A stretch of DNA of 6,592 nt from Thermoflexales bacterium (GCA_030834835.1 JAUQXD010000198.1:1-6592), one strand, 5' to 3'. Shown: positions 1 to 6,338, counted from the stretch's first letter. Notes: generated from the letters alone by a model not told the origin. Numbers and translations are program-made.

Positions 1-201
1 TCGGCTGAGCAGGCTAAGCAAGCGGTTGAATCAGTGTTGGCGTTCATCAAGGACAAGTTACCCGCCCCCATCGGCGAGCAGGTAACGAATCTGTTGAGCG
101 GCGCGGGCGGCCTGGCCGGGCAGGCGGGCGGCGCGGTTGGCGATGTGGTGGGTAAGGCCGGTGAAGCGTTGGGCGGCCTGTTTGGTGGCAAGAAGTCGTA
201 A
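1..201 (+). CDS. C-terminal part of a small Gly/Ala-rich hypothetical protein (5' end outside window)
   Basis: An open frame runs from base 1 to a TAA at 199-201, giving the last 66 residues. The first ~35 residues form an amphipathic stretch (EQAKQAVESVLAFIKDKLP, then PAPIGEQVTNLLSG). After that comes a Gly/Ala/Val-rich tail ending in LGGLFGGKKS. This architecture, a short helical bundle segment followed by a glycine-rich tail ending GGLFGxKK, recalls small conserved hypothetical proteins whose role is unknown to me, so I assign no function. There are no cysteines, no hydrophobic segment long enough for a membrane span and no catalytic motif. It is followed at 232-267 by a GC-rich hairpin that may end its transcript. 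The start is not visible. Confidence 0.75.
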   Translation, partial: SAEQAKQAVESVLAFIKDKLPAPIGEQVTNLLSGAGGLAGQAGGAVGDVVGKAGEALGGLFGGKKS

Positions 202-231
202 CGCTTAATTGACCGTCTCATCTAGATCAGC

Positions 232-267
232 ACTGGCGCGCGGCCACCAACGCAACCGCGCGCCAGT
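232..267 (+). terminator. GC-rich hairpin, possible terminator of the first gene
   Basis: A perfect 12-bp inverted repeat (ACTGGCGCGCGG at 232-243, CCGCGCGCCAGT at 256-267) encloses a 12-nt loop, 30 nt after the stop codon at 201. It is followed by TTGTGTGTGG, which is only a poor U-tract. It could be a weak intrinsic terminator or an RNA-stabilising 3' hairpin. The position supports a 3'-end role; the poor T-run argues against strong termination. Confidence 0.5.
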
Positions 268-293
268 TTGTGTGTGGTGACGCTCGTGTGATC

Positions 294-389
294 GTCATGC
301 CCGAATGCTTTTATCGGGCATCCAGACCGATGCCGGGCAAGCCACGTTGGTGTGTTACTGGATTCCCGCCTGAAGCGCGCGGGAATGAC
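294..389. repeat. REP/MITE-like nested palindromic repeat of two related hairpins
   Basis: Two 32-nt units lie in inverted orientation, 294-325 and 358-389, separated by 32 nt. Each unit folds on itself: the left has arms ATGCCCGA (297-304) and TCGGGCAT (314-321), and the right has arms ATTCCCGC and GCGGGAAT. The left unit and the reverse complement of the right unit match at 23 of 32 positions and share the ends GTCAT and CCAG. The GTCATTCCCGC...GCGGGAATCCAG type of unit resembles dispersed palindromic elements known from many bacterial genomes. It ends 17 nt before the methyltransferase start, so it would sit in that gene's leader or promoter region. Mobility is inferred only. Confidence 0.7.
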
Positions 390-406
390 ACTGGTACGGA
401 GCAACC

Positions 407-1579
407 ATGACAGCGCGTGTGATGATTAAGTCCGGGCGTGAAAAACCGATTCGCCAGCGGCATCCGTGGCTATTTTCCGGCGCGATTGAGCACATCGACA
501 ACGAGGCCGTTGATGGCGACATCATCGACGTCGTGACCACGCGCGGCGAATTTCTGGCGAGCGGCTATCTCAATCGTCGATCACAAATCGTGGTGCGATT
601 GTTGACGTGGGATCAAGCGGAGGCGATAGATGAATCATTCTGGGCGCGTCGGCTAACTCGATCAATCCGTGCGCGTCCCAACGGCCCGGCGCGACGGTTG
701 ATCAACGCGGAGTCGGACGGGCTGCCCGGTCTCATCGTCGATCAATACGGCGATTGGCTGGTATTGCAATCGTTGACGCTGGGCATCGAGCAGCAAAAAG
801 CCTTGATTTCCCGGCAATTATTGGACATGGTGAAGCCGCGCGGCATCTACGAACGCAGCGATGTGGACGTGCGCGAAAAAGAAGGCTTGCCCGCCAGTTC
901 GGGGTTGCTCCTGGGCGAAGAGCCGCCGGATCGAATTGAGATTGAGGAGAACGGCCATCGTCTGTGGGTGGATGTGCGGCACGGCCACAAGACTGGCTTT
1001 TATCTCGATCAACGCGACAATCGCCAGAAGGCCAAAGCCTATGTGCGCGATGCCGGCGTGTTGAATCTGTTCTGCTACACGGGCGGCTTCACCGTTGCGG
1101 CGTTGAGCGCGGGGGCACGTTCAGTGTTGAATGTTGATTCGTCGGCGGATGTGCTGGAGTTGGCGAAAGAGAATTTGCGGCTCAACGCTTTCGCCGTCGA
1201 TGATGCCGCATTTGTCGAAGCCGATGTGTTTTCGTATCTGCGCAAGTTGCGCGCCGATCATCGCATCTTTGACGTCATCATCGCCGACCCGCCCAAACTC
1301 GCGCAGTCGCAGGCGCAGGTCGATCGGGCCGCGCGGGCGTACAAAGATTTGAATTTAGTCTCGATGCAGCTGCTCAAACCGGGTGGCTACTTGATTACCT
1401 TCTCGTGCTCCGGCCTGGTCTCGGCCGATCTCTTCCAAAAGATCGTGTTTGGCGCGGCCGTCGATGCGGGGCGCGACGTGCAGATCGTCGAACGCCTGTC
1501 GCAAGCCAGCGATCATCCTGTTTTGCTCAGTTTTCCCGAAGCCGAATATTTGAAGGGCTTAGTGTGCCGGGTATGGTAA
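407..1579 (+). CDS. rlmI: Class I SAM-dependent rRNA methyltransferase, RlmI family (23S rRNA m5C)
   Basis: Probable cytosolic RNA cytosine-C5 methyltransferase; E. coli RlmI methylates C1962 of 23S rRNA. The product has 390 residues, close to the usual ~396. Residues 1-75 fit the N-terminal PUA RNA-binding domain (GREKPIRQRHPWLFSGAIE). Residues ~95-180 fit the linking EEHEHEE-type region (LINAESDGLPGLIVDQYGDW). The Rossmann methyltransferase domain begins near 185 with the family motif GHKTGFYLDQRDNR (193-206). It contains SAM motif I VLNLFCYTGGF (218-228), motif II LNVDSS (241-246), motif IV ADPPK (293-297) and the TFSCS strand (331-335) with the probable catalytic Cys334. The C-terminal DHPVLLSFPEAEYLKGL is typical of the family. 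The start is ATG 407 with GGAG at 398-401. The family is certain; the exact target base is inferred. It reads toward the Nudix gene 43 nt downstream with no terminator between, so cotranscription is possible. Confidence 0.93.
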   Translation: MTARVMIKSGREKPIRQRHPWLFSGAIEHIDNEAVDGDIIDVVTTRGEFLASGYLNRRSQIVVRLLTWDQAEAIDESFWARRLTRSIRARPNGPARRLINAESDGLPGLIVDQYGDWLVLQSLTLGIEQQKALISRQLLDMVKPRGIYERSDVDVREKEGLPASSGLLLGEEPPDRIEIEENGHRLWVDVRHGHKTGFYLDQRDNRQKAKAYVRDAGVLNLFCYTGGFTVAALSAGARSVLNVDSSADVLELAKENLRLNAFAVDDAAFVEADVFSYLRKLRADHRIFDVIIADPPKLAQSQAQVDRAARAYKDLNLVSMQLLKPGGYLITFSCSGLVSADLFQKIVFGAAVDAGRDVQIVERLSQASDHPVLLSFPEAEYLKGLVCRVW

Positions 1580-1622
1580 TCGGCTTTCATGCAACACGGA
1601 CCACGCATCACGAGTGCAGTCT

Positions 1623-2102
1623 ATGACCAGAGACTTTTCCAAATATTGGGACGTTGGCGTCACGGGCGCAGTGGTGCGCGATGGCAAAGTGCTGTATGTG
1701 CGGCGCAATTACGAGCCGAACAAAGGCACGTGGACGCTGCCCGGCGGCTATGCCGAACACACCGAAACGCTGGACGAGGCCGTCATTCGTGAACTGCGCG
1801 AAGAGACCGGCATCGAAGCGCGGGTGCTGGGCGTGGTAGGCGTGCGTTCACGCTGGGGCGAAACGGGCGGCGGCGTGCTCGTGATCTTCCGCTGCGAACT
1901 GGTGTCGGGCGAGCCGCAGGCCGACGACTATGAGATCAGTGCGGCGGAGTTCTTCGATGCAGATCGGATTGCGGCGTTGTCTCCGGTGTTTCCGCTGTCG
2001 CGCGAGATCGGCTTGCGCGTGTTGAGTTGCGATGACGTCGGCTTGATCGAGACAGCCATCCCGCCCACGACTTCGGCGCAGTGGAAGGCGTTTACGATTT
2101 GA
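1623..2102 (+). CDS. Nudix hydrolase (MutT-like)
   Basis: Hydrolyses a nucleoside diphosphate linked to some other group; the substrate cannot be read from the sequence. The 159-residue product carries a complete Nudix box at residues 42-64: Gly42, Glu48, then RELREETGI at 56-64, matching G-x5-E-x7-REUxEExGU with all metal-binding glutamates present. The preceding GTWTLPGGYAE is the usual lead-in. I choose ATG 1623 because GAG at 1612-1614 gives an 8-nt spacing; an in-frame GTG at 1614 would add three residues (MQS) but overlaps that ribosome site. The length suits a stand-alone housecleaning Nudix enzyme such as an ADP-ribose, NADH or oxidised-nucleotide pyrophosphatase. The 3' end overlaps the opposing gene by 11 bp. 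Confidence 0.92.
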   Translation: MTRDFSKYWDVGVTGAVVRDGKVLYVRRNYEPNKGTWTLPGGYAEHTETLDEAVIRELREETGIEARVLGVVGVRSRWGETGGGVLVIFRCELVSGEPQADDYEISAAEFFDADRIAALSPVFPLSREIGLRVLSCDDVGLIETAIPPTTSAQWKAFTI

Positions 2103-2670
2103 GATTCTGATAGTCTTCCGGCGTGTCGATGTCGCGGAGCACGCTGTCGTCGTCGAAGGTGATGTAGCGGATGTGATCGGCGTGAGCGCGGATCACATCG
2201 CGCAGCGAGGCTTCGGGCGGCAGCGCCAAAATGGACGGCCACACCGATCGCGGGATCAGGATCGGGTGGCCGCGTTTCATTTGGAACGACGGCACGATCA
2301 GCGTGTTCGGCTCAGCGGCGTCGATCACGCGCTGCACGATCTCGCGCTGGAGTCGAGGCTGGTCGCCGAGGACGATTAAGGCCGCCGTGACTTCGTCGGG
2401 CAGGGCGCGCAGGCCCGTTTGAATCGAGACGAGCATCTCAGCAAGGACATACGCGGGATTGAAGACACAGCGCACAGGATAAGTCTTCAGGTGTTCAGCA
2501 ACGCGCTCGGCTTCGTGGCCGGTGACGACGACGATGTCGCGCACGTCGGCACAGGCGGCCACTTCGGTGAGGATCGTGTCGATCACCGTCGATTGCGCAT
2601 ACGGCAAAAACAATTTGTTCTGCCCCATGCGGCGCGATTGCCCGGCGGCCAGGACGATGGCGGCGATCAT
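2092..2670 (-). CDS. MobA/MocA-like nucleotidyltransferase (molybdenum cofactor cytidylyl- or guanylyltransferase type)
   Basis: The 192-residue product has the GT-A nucleotidyltransferase fold. It starts with IVLAAGQSRRMGQNKL (5-20), the LAAGxSxRMGxxK signature that binds the NTP phosphates. It continues with FNPAYVLAEMLVSIQTGL (70-87), the metal-binding LGDQP (101-105, Asp103), RGHPILIP (133-140) and IDTPEDYQNL (181-190). This order matches MocA/MobA-like proteins that attach CMP or GMP to molybdopterin. The LGDQP and GHP motifs fit MocA-type enzymes better than GlmU or IspD. No molybdoenzyme gene is visible in the window, so the acceptor substrate is inferred. The start ATG 2670 has a nearby GAGGA and overlaps the stop of the four-Cys gene by 4 bp, so the pair is probably translationally coupled. 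Confidence 0.85.
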   Translation of the reverse strand: MIAAIVLAAGQSRRMGQNKLFLPYAQSTVIDTILTEVAACADVRDIVVVTGHEAERVAEHLKTYPVRCVFNPAYVLAEMLVSIQTGLRALPDEVTAALIVLGDQPRLQREIVQRVIDAAEPNTLIVPSFQMKRGHPILIPRSVWPSILALPPEASLRDVIRAHADHIRYITFDDDSVLRDIDTPEDYQNLKS

Positions 2671-2888
2671 GCTTCCTCGCTGGTGGGCTTCAATTCAAAG
2701 CCGCTGCACTGGCGCACCGGCAGGCGTGGATATTTGGCAAAGCGCGGGTCGCTGTCAGACAGTTGACACAAATAGAAGCGGCTGCCGCGTGAGTTGCCGG
2801 TGACGCGCGCGTGCCGACAGGCCGCACACAAACCGATCGGGCTGTGTTGCAACGCGCTGATGATGTCCGTCTGAGATGGATCGTTCAT
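2667..2888 (-). CDS. Small four-cysteine protein, putative zinc-binding, unknown function
   Basis: The 73-residue protein has exactly four cysteines: a CxxC pair at 21 and 24 (LCAACRHARV), Cys41 (YLCQLSDSDPRF) and Cys61 (PVRQCSGFE). The spacing fits a single treble-clef-like or rubredoxin-like zinc site. The segment DPRFAKYPRLPVRQCSGFE looks like a conserved family core; I recall similar uncharacterised small proteins in other bacteria but cannot name a family. It is basic in the middle (RHARVTGNSRGSR), compatible with nucleic-acid or protein contact. The stop codon overlaps the nucleotidyltransferase start (ATGA, 2667-2670), so the two are coupled. The start is unusual: there is no Shine-Dalgarno before ATG 2888, and a terminator-like palindrome with its T-run ends 4 nt upstream. 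An internal TTG at codon 13 is an alternative start that would still keep all cysteines. Confidence 0.82.
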   Translation of the reverse strand: MNDPSQTDIISALQHSPIGLCAACRHARVTGNSRGSRFYLCQLSDSDPRFAKYPRLPVRQCSGFELKPTSEEA

Positions 2889-2892
2889 CGAG

Positions 2893-2934
2893 AAAAATCG
2901 AACCCTGGCTTCGGATCGATCCGAAGCCAGGGTT
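2893..2934 (-). terminator. Intrinsic terminator: 34-bp perfect palindrome plus T-run
   Basis: Positions 2901-2934 form a perfect palindrome with 17-nt arms and no spacer (left arm AACCCTGGCTTCGGATC). Read on the minus strand it is followed by CGATTTTT (T-run 2893-2897). It starts 23 nt after the stop codon of the FKBP gene at 2958, so it is a strong intrinsic terminator for the minus-strand operon. On the + strand no T-run follows. It abuts the four-Cys gene start at 2888. Confidence 0.88.
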
Positions 2935-2957
2935 GCGAAGTGCGAATCAGCAGCGAA

Positions 2958-3701
2958 CTACTTGATGCTGAGCAATTCGACGTCGAAGATGAGTGTGGCA
3001 TTGGGCGGAATACTGGCGCCCGCGCCTTGCTCGCCATAGGCCAGCGACGGCGGAATGGTCAGCGTGCGCTTGCCGCCGACCTGCATGCCCAGCAAGCCCT
3101 GATCCCAGCCGGGGATCACCTCGCCGTTGCCCAGCATAAACGTAAACGGCGTCTTGCCCACCGATGAATCGAAGACCGTGCCGTCTGTTAATTTGCCCGT
3201 GTAATTAACGGTGATTTGATCACCCGCTTTGGCCGCCGCGCCGGTGCCCGGCTGTGTGTCTTCAATCTTCACTTTTGGCACCTCCAGCAGTTCCACAATG
3301 AAGGTCAATGTGGCATTGGGCGGAATAACGCCATTGCCTGCGCCCTGCGCGCCATACGCCAGATCGGGCGGGATGATCAACTTGCGCGTGCCGCCCACTT
3401 TCATGGTGCTGACGCCTTCCGTCCAGCCCTTGATGACGCGGTTGAGCGGGAAGCTAGCCGGGCCGCCGTGCTGGCGTGACGCATCAAACACCGTGCCGTT
3501 GTCCAGCGTGCCGGTGTAATGCACCGTCACCAGATCGGTGGCGGCGGGCGAATCGCCGGTGCCAACCACCAGATCGATGTACTTCAACCCGGAAGCCGTC
3601 GTCGTCGGACTATCGTTGCTCGCTGGCGCGGCAGCTGTTCCACAGGCGACCAGGCCCAACATCAACACACTTGCTGCCAACATCAAAACAATTCGTTTCA
3701 T
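2958..3701 (-). CDS. FKBP-type peptidyl-prolyl cis-trans isomerase lipoprotein, two FKBP domains
   Basis: Extracytoplasmic prolyl isomerase/chaperone anchored by lipid. Residues 1-20 are a lipoprotein signal (MKR, hydrophobic core, lipobox LVAC with Cys20), followed by a short Ala/Ser/Thr linker. FKBP domain 1 spans ~38-140 and domain 2 ~143-247. Measured against FKBP12, the active-site aromatic pocket is preserved in both: domain 1 has Tyr62, Phe72-Asp73, Phe84, Val89-Ile90, Trp93, Tyr116 and Phe134; domain 2 has Tyr167, Phe177-Asp178, Phe186, Val195-Ile196, Trp199, Tyr222 and Phe239. Both should therefore be catalytic. The start ATG 3701 is preceded by GGAG (3706-3709). It lies 30 bp downstream of a paralogue of the same layout and is the last gene of the unit, followed by the palindromic terminator. 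Confidence 0.95.
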   Translation of the reverse strand: MKRIVLMLAASVLMLGLVACGTAAAPASNDSPTTTASGLKYIDLVVGTGDSPAATDLVTVHYTGTLDNGTVFDASRQHGGPASFPLNRVIKGWTEGVSTMKVGGTRKLIIPPDLAYGAQGAGNGVIPPNATLTFIVELLEVPKVKIEDTQPGTGAAAKAGDQITVNYTGKLTDGTVFDSSVGKTPFTFMLGNGEVIPGWDQGLLGMQVGGKRTLTIPPSLAYGEQGAGASIPPNATLIFDVELLSIK

Positions 3702-3731
3702 TCTACTCCGTCCTTGTTGTGCGATTTAAGA

Positions 3732-4565
3732 TCAATTCGCGTCGAGCAGTTCAACTTCAAAGATTAACGTCGCATTCGGTGGAATAGGGTCGCTGCCCTG
3801 TGGGCCGTAGCCCAGTTCCGCTGGAATGGTCAGTTTCCGCTGACCACCGACTTTCATGCCCACCAGACCTTTGTCCCAACCGGCAATGACCTCGCCGACA
3901 CCGAGCACAAGTGTAAACGGGCGCTTGCCCACCGAGGTGTCAAACACCGTGCCGTCCGTCAGCGTGCCGGTATAGTTCACCGTCAGCGACATGCCGGCCG
4001 CCACTGTCAAGCCGGTGCCCACACGCGTGTCTTCGATCTTAACTTCGGGCGCGGGCCGGGTGGCCAACAGATCGACGGTGAACAGCAGTGTGGCATCGGG
4101 CGGAATGTTGCTGCTGCCGGCGCTGCCGTAGGCTAAGTGTGGCGGAATGACCAACTGGCGCATGCCGCCCACTTTCATGGTGCTGACGCCCTCGGCCCAG
4201 CCCTTGATCTGGTCCGCGATCCCGTCCAACGGAATATCAGCCGGTTTGCCAAATTTCCGGGTCGATCCGATGAGCGTGCCATCTTGCAGCGTGGCCGTAA
4301 ATTGAAGCGTGACCCAGTCGGTGCTGGCGGGGCTCGGGCCGGTGCCCACCACCAGATCAACATACTTCAGGCCGGAAGCCGTCGTGACGGTGTTGGGATC
4401 GTCCACAATCGGCGTGGGGGGAACGGTCGGAGCGATCGTTGGGGAGACGTTGGTTGCCGACACGCCGGTTGGCGGCGGCGCACTGGTCGGCGTAGCCGTC
4501 GCGCCGTCGCACGCCGCCAGACTGATGATCAACATCCCCGCCAAAAGCCGCGTTACTAATCGCAT
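3732..4565 (-). CDS. FKBP-type peptidyl-prolyl isomerase lipoprotein, two FKBP domains, first domain degenerate
   Basis: The 277-residue paralogue of the downstream gene has a lipoprotein signal ending at LAAC (Cys19), then a Thr/Pro/Ala-rich linker of ~40 residues (for example TPTSAPPPTG and APTVPPTP), longer than in the paralogue. Domain 1 spans ~64-168 and domain 2 ~174-277. Domain 2 keeps the FKBP pocket: Tyr198, Phe208-Asp209, Phe217, Val226-Ile227, Trp230, Tyr253 and Phe269. Domain 1 does not: the Tyr is Phe89, the Phe-Asp pair is Ile99-Gly100, the next Phe is Ile111 and the Val is Gln119, while Trp123, Tyr146 and Phe162 remain. Domain 1 is probably weakly active or a binding module. 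AAGGA at 4573-4577 precedes ATG 4565 by 7 nt. The gap to the upstream gene is 15 bp, so cotranscription is likely. Confidence 0.95.
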   Translation of the reverse strand: MRLVTRLLAGMLIISLAACDGATATPTSAPPPTGVSATNVSPTIAPTVPPTPIVDDPNTVTTASGLKYVDLVVGTGPSPASTDWVTLQFTATLQDGTLIGSTRKFGKPADIPLDGIADQIKGWAEGVSTMKVGGMRQLVIPPHLAYGSAGSSNIPPDATLLFTVDLLATRPAPEVKIEDTRVGTGLTVAAGMSLTVNYTGTLTDGTVFDTSVGKRPFTLVLGVGEVIAGWDKGLVGMKVGGQRKLTIPAELGYGPQGSDPIPPNATLIFEVELLDAN

Positions 4566-4580
4566 GTTACTGTCCTTGCT

Positions 4581-5012
4581 CTACGGTTTGAGGGTCCATT
4601 TATTCAATGCGCGTTGCAGCGTCTGCACATCGTCAAACGTCGCAAACGGAAACATCAGATAATGATCGCTGCCCGTCAACTTGATCAACATCTCCGGCGA
4701 TTTGCCTTGCTTGATCGCCACAGCCTCGATCGCTTCAAGCCGGATTCGATAGTGATCGTGATCGGTTTGTTGCAGCGCCCCGATGGGTGTTGTGTCGATC
4801 GCGGCTTCGTTAGCGAGAATCTCTTTCACACCCCGATCAGTTCTCGGCCCGATAACGGCCACTTGCCGATCGGTGTTGAGTTGAAAGTGTTTGAGCGCGC
4901 CGACCGAACCGGTCTTGATCAAATACAGCGCGTCGTCGTTCAACACCAGCGAGTAGACTTTGCGCAAACCAAAGCCGACCGATCGAATGACTTTATCGAA
5001 ACGCAGGTTCAT
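4581..5012 (-). CDS. Conserved-looking hypothetical protein, 143 aa
   Basis: I do not recognise the family. The protein starts MNLRFDKVIRSVGFGLRKVY and continues SLVLNDDALYLIKTG, IGALQQTDHDHYRIRLEAIEAVAI and KLTGSDHYLMFPFATFDDVQ, ending in a helix TLQRALNKWTLKP. The alternation of short beta-strand-like segments closed by a C-terminal amphipathic helix is compatible with a PH-like or other small beta-barrel domain; this is a guess from pattern only. There is no signal peptide, membrane span or cysteine. ATG 5012 overlaps the stop of the phosphatase gene by 4 bp (ATGA, 5009-5012). The same frame stays open upstream to 5387, but that part is an Arg-rich shadow of the phosphatase gene, so I take 5012 as the start. 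It is likely translationally coupled and cotranscribed with both neighbours. Confidence 0.85.
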   Translation of the reverse strand: MNLRFDKVIRSVGFGLRKVYSLVLNDDALYLIKTGSVGALKHFQLNTDRQVAVIGPRTDRGVKEILANEAAIDTTPIGALQQTDHDHYRIRLEAIEAVAIKQGKSPEMLIKLTGSDHYLMFPFATFDDVQTLQRALNKWTLKP

Positions 5013-5635
5013 AAGCCATCCAGATGACGCGTGTCGTTGGCGGCCAGCAATTCCCAGCCGCGATTTTCGCGGAATTGGAAGTTGCGCCAGTGAAAGATGC
5101 CCGTGTGATGGATGTTCACAAACGCCTGCAAATTCCGCTCGATGGGGAAGCCCAGGAAATGGAAGAACAGCGTCTCGATGACGCCGCCGTGCGCGACAAC
5201 CGCCACCTTCCGATCGGGCTGCGCGGCGACGATGACGTCGATCGCTTCCACGGCGCGGCGCTGCAAATCCAGCCACGTTTCGCTGCCGGTATTGAAGGGT
5301 CGATCGACGCACCGCCGCATAGCTAACCACACCTCCATGATTTGCGCGGTTGTCATGTCGGACGGCAAGTTCAATCGGCTTTCGCACAGCCGATCGTCAA
5401 ACTGGATCGGCAGGCCCGTGGCGTCGCTGACAGCCTGGGCGGTTTGCCGTGCGCGCAGAACCGGGCTGGCATACAGCACGTCAGGTTTGATTCTTGCTGC
5501 GAGATACTGGCCCAGCCGTCGGGCCTGAGCGTGGCCGCGTTCGCTCAAGGCATTTTGTTCTTCGGGCAGCCAACGATCGTCAGGTGCGTCGGCGCTGAGT
5601 TGGCGACCGTGTCGAATGAGATAGAGATTCGTCAT
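5009..5635 (-). CDS. Histidine phosphatase superfamily protein (phosphoglycerate mutase-like)
   Basis: The 208-residue cytosolic phosphatase/mutase begins NLYLIRHG (3-10), the RHG motif with nucleophile His9 and phosphate-binding Arg8. The second signature, ASPVLRARQTAQAV (56-69), supplies Arg61. LCES gives the likely acid Glu85, and VVAHGGVIETL (146-156) supplies the second catalytic His149. All core residues are present. The branch-2-like insert after residue 85 and the lack of mutase-specific signatures make a phosphatase of small phosphorylated metabolites more likely than glycolytic mutase; the substrate is unknown. ATG 5635 overlaps the end of the upstream membrane-protein gene by 4 bp (ATGA), and its own stop overlaps the next gene by 4 bp, so the three genes form a tightly coupled block. 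Confidence 0.93.
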   Translation of the reverse strand: MTNLYLIRHGRQLSADAPDDRWLPEEQNALSERGHAQARRLGQYLAARIKPDVLYASPVLRARQTAQAVSDATGLPIQFDDRLCESRLNLPSDMTTAQIMEVWLAMRRCVDRPFNTGSETWLDLQRRAVEAIDVIVAAQPDRKVAVVAHGGVIETLFFHFLGFPIERNLQAFVNIHHTGIFHWRNFQFRENRGWELLAANDTRHLDGL

Positions 5636-6324
5636 CGAATGATCTGCCCCAACAGCCAGACGAACACGGCCGCAAACGTCGCCGTCAGCGAGACCGGTTT
5701 GGAATAGAAGCCCGCCTCGAACCAGCCAGCGGGCACGGGCTTTTCGCCGCCCACTTCACCCACGTGAAAGTAGCCGCTCTCGTCGAAGTTCGCGATGAGT
5801 TTGCGCTGACCGCGCCGCATCAAACGCGCGGGCGCGGCGCAGACCAGGTAGACCAGATATTGCAGCGGCGCGATGACCAGCAGCCACAGCAGCGCGGCCA
5901 GCGTAAAGATGAGGGCGAACATGGCGGTCAACATTCCGTCGAGCGTGTCCATGATCGCTTGCGCAGCCCGCCACAGCGCGCTCCACTGCGACAGCGATGA
6001 GCGAGGCTCGGCGCGCGGCTGCACCGGCTCGCCGGGTCGGCGTAGAATCGTGCCAAAGATCTGAGTGGGCAGCGCCACGAGGAACAAACTGGCTGAGAGA
6101 AATCGAATCGGGTGCGCGCCGACGAGGTCCTTGACGCGATTGAGATCGCCCCAGGCCAGCGAGACAAACGCAAAGCCCAGATTGATCAGGCTGCCGTTGC
6201 GCAGGTACCAGCGCACGTAGTCGGCGTTGAGCCACGTGCGAAAGACGTAATCGTTGGCCGCGATGAGCGCGGCAATGATGAGCAGTCCGACAATGGCGGA
6301 TAGGAAAAGTCGTTTGGTGTTCAT
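5632..6324 (-). CDS. Polytopic integral membrane protein of unknown function
   Basis: The 230-residue protein has hydrophobic segments at about 7-23 (LFLSAIVGLLIIAALIA), a weaker one at 47-58 (INLGFAFVSLAW), then 74-92 (RFLSASLFLVALPTQIFG), a long one at 132-162 that could be one or two spans, and 211-229 at the C-terminus. A charged segment (~94-125, with RRPGEP and EPRSS) and a soluble loop (166-205, RRGQRKLIANFDESGYFHVGE) separate them. I do not recognise the family. ATG 6324 is 14 nt downstream of a leader palindrome; no strong Shine-Dalgarno is visible. An upstream ATG in another frame at 6355 opens only an Arg/Ala-rich shadow. It is the first gene of the proposed five-gene unit and ends overlapping the phosphatase start, hinting at a membrane-linked role for the unit. 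Confidence 0.85.
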   Translation of the reverse strand: MNTKRLFLSAIVGLLIIAALIAANDYVFRTWLNADYVRWYLRNGSLINLGFAFVSLAWGDLNRVKDLVGAHPIRFLSASLFLVALPTQIFGTILRRPGEPVQPRAEPRSSLSQWSALWRAAQAIMDTLDGMLTAMFALIFTLAALLWLLVIAPLQYLVYLVCAAPARLMRRGQRKLIANFDESGYFHVGEVGGEKPVPAGWFEAGFYSKPVSLTATFAAVFVWLLGQIIR

Positions 6325-6338
6325 CGCTATTCATCAAG

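Noticed and set aside
209..240. TTGACC at 209-214 as a -35 box for the methyltransferase gene
   Set aside because: No -10-like hexamer at 16-18 nt spacing, and the terminator-like hairpin at 232-267 would follow immediately.
1550..1577. Possible promoter for the Nudix gene (TTGAAG, 16 nt, TATGGT)
   Set aside because: Only four of six matches in each box and located inside the end of the methyltransferase gene; too weak to list.
1614..1622. GTG 1614 as the Nudix start
   Set aside because: It overlaps the only ribosome-site-like bases (GAG 1612-1614); ATG 1623 has better spacing and codon.
3390..4190. Repeated blocks in 2958-4565 considered as a CRISPR or mobile repeat
   Set aside because: The repeats are coding similarity between tandem FKBP paralogues and their domains, with no regular spacer pattern.
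4137..4662. Several + strand frames of 100-140 codons opposite the FKBP genes
   Set aside because: Products are Arg/Gly-rich and without family signals, as expected for antisense shadows of GC-rich genes.
5013..5387. Upstream in-frame extension of the 143-aa protein gene, giving a 268-aa reading frame
   Set aside because: The extension is Arg/His-rich, low-quality sequence antiphase to the well-supported histidine phosphatase on the same strand; the ATGA junction at 5012 is the natural start.
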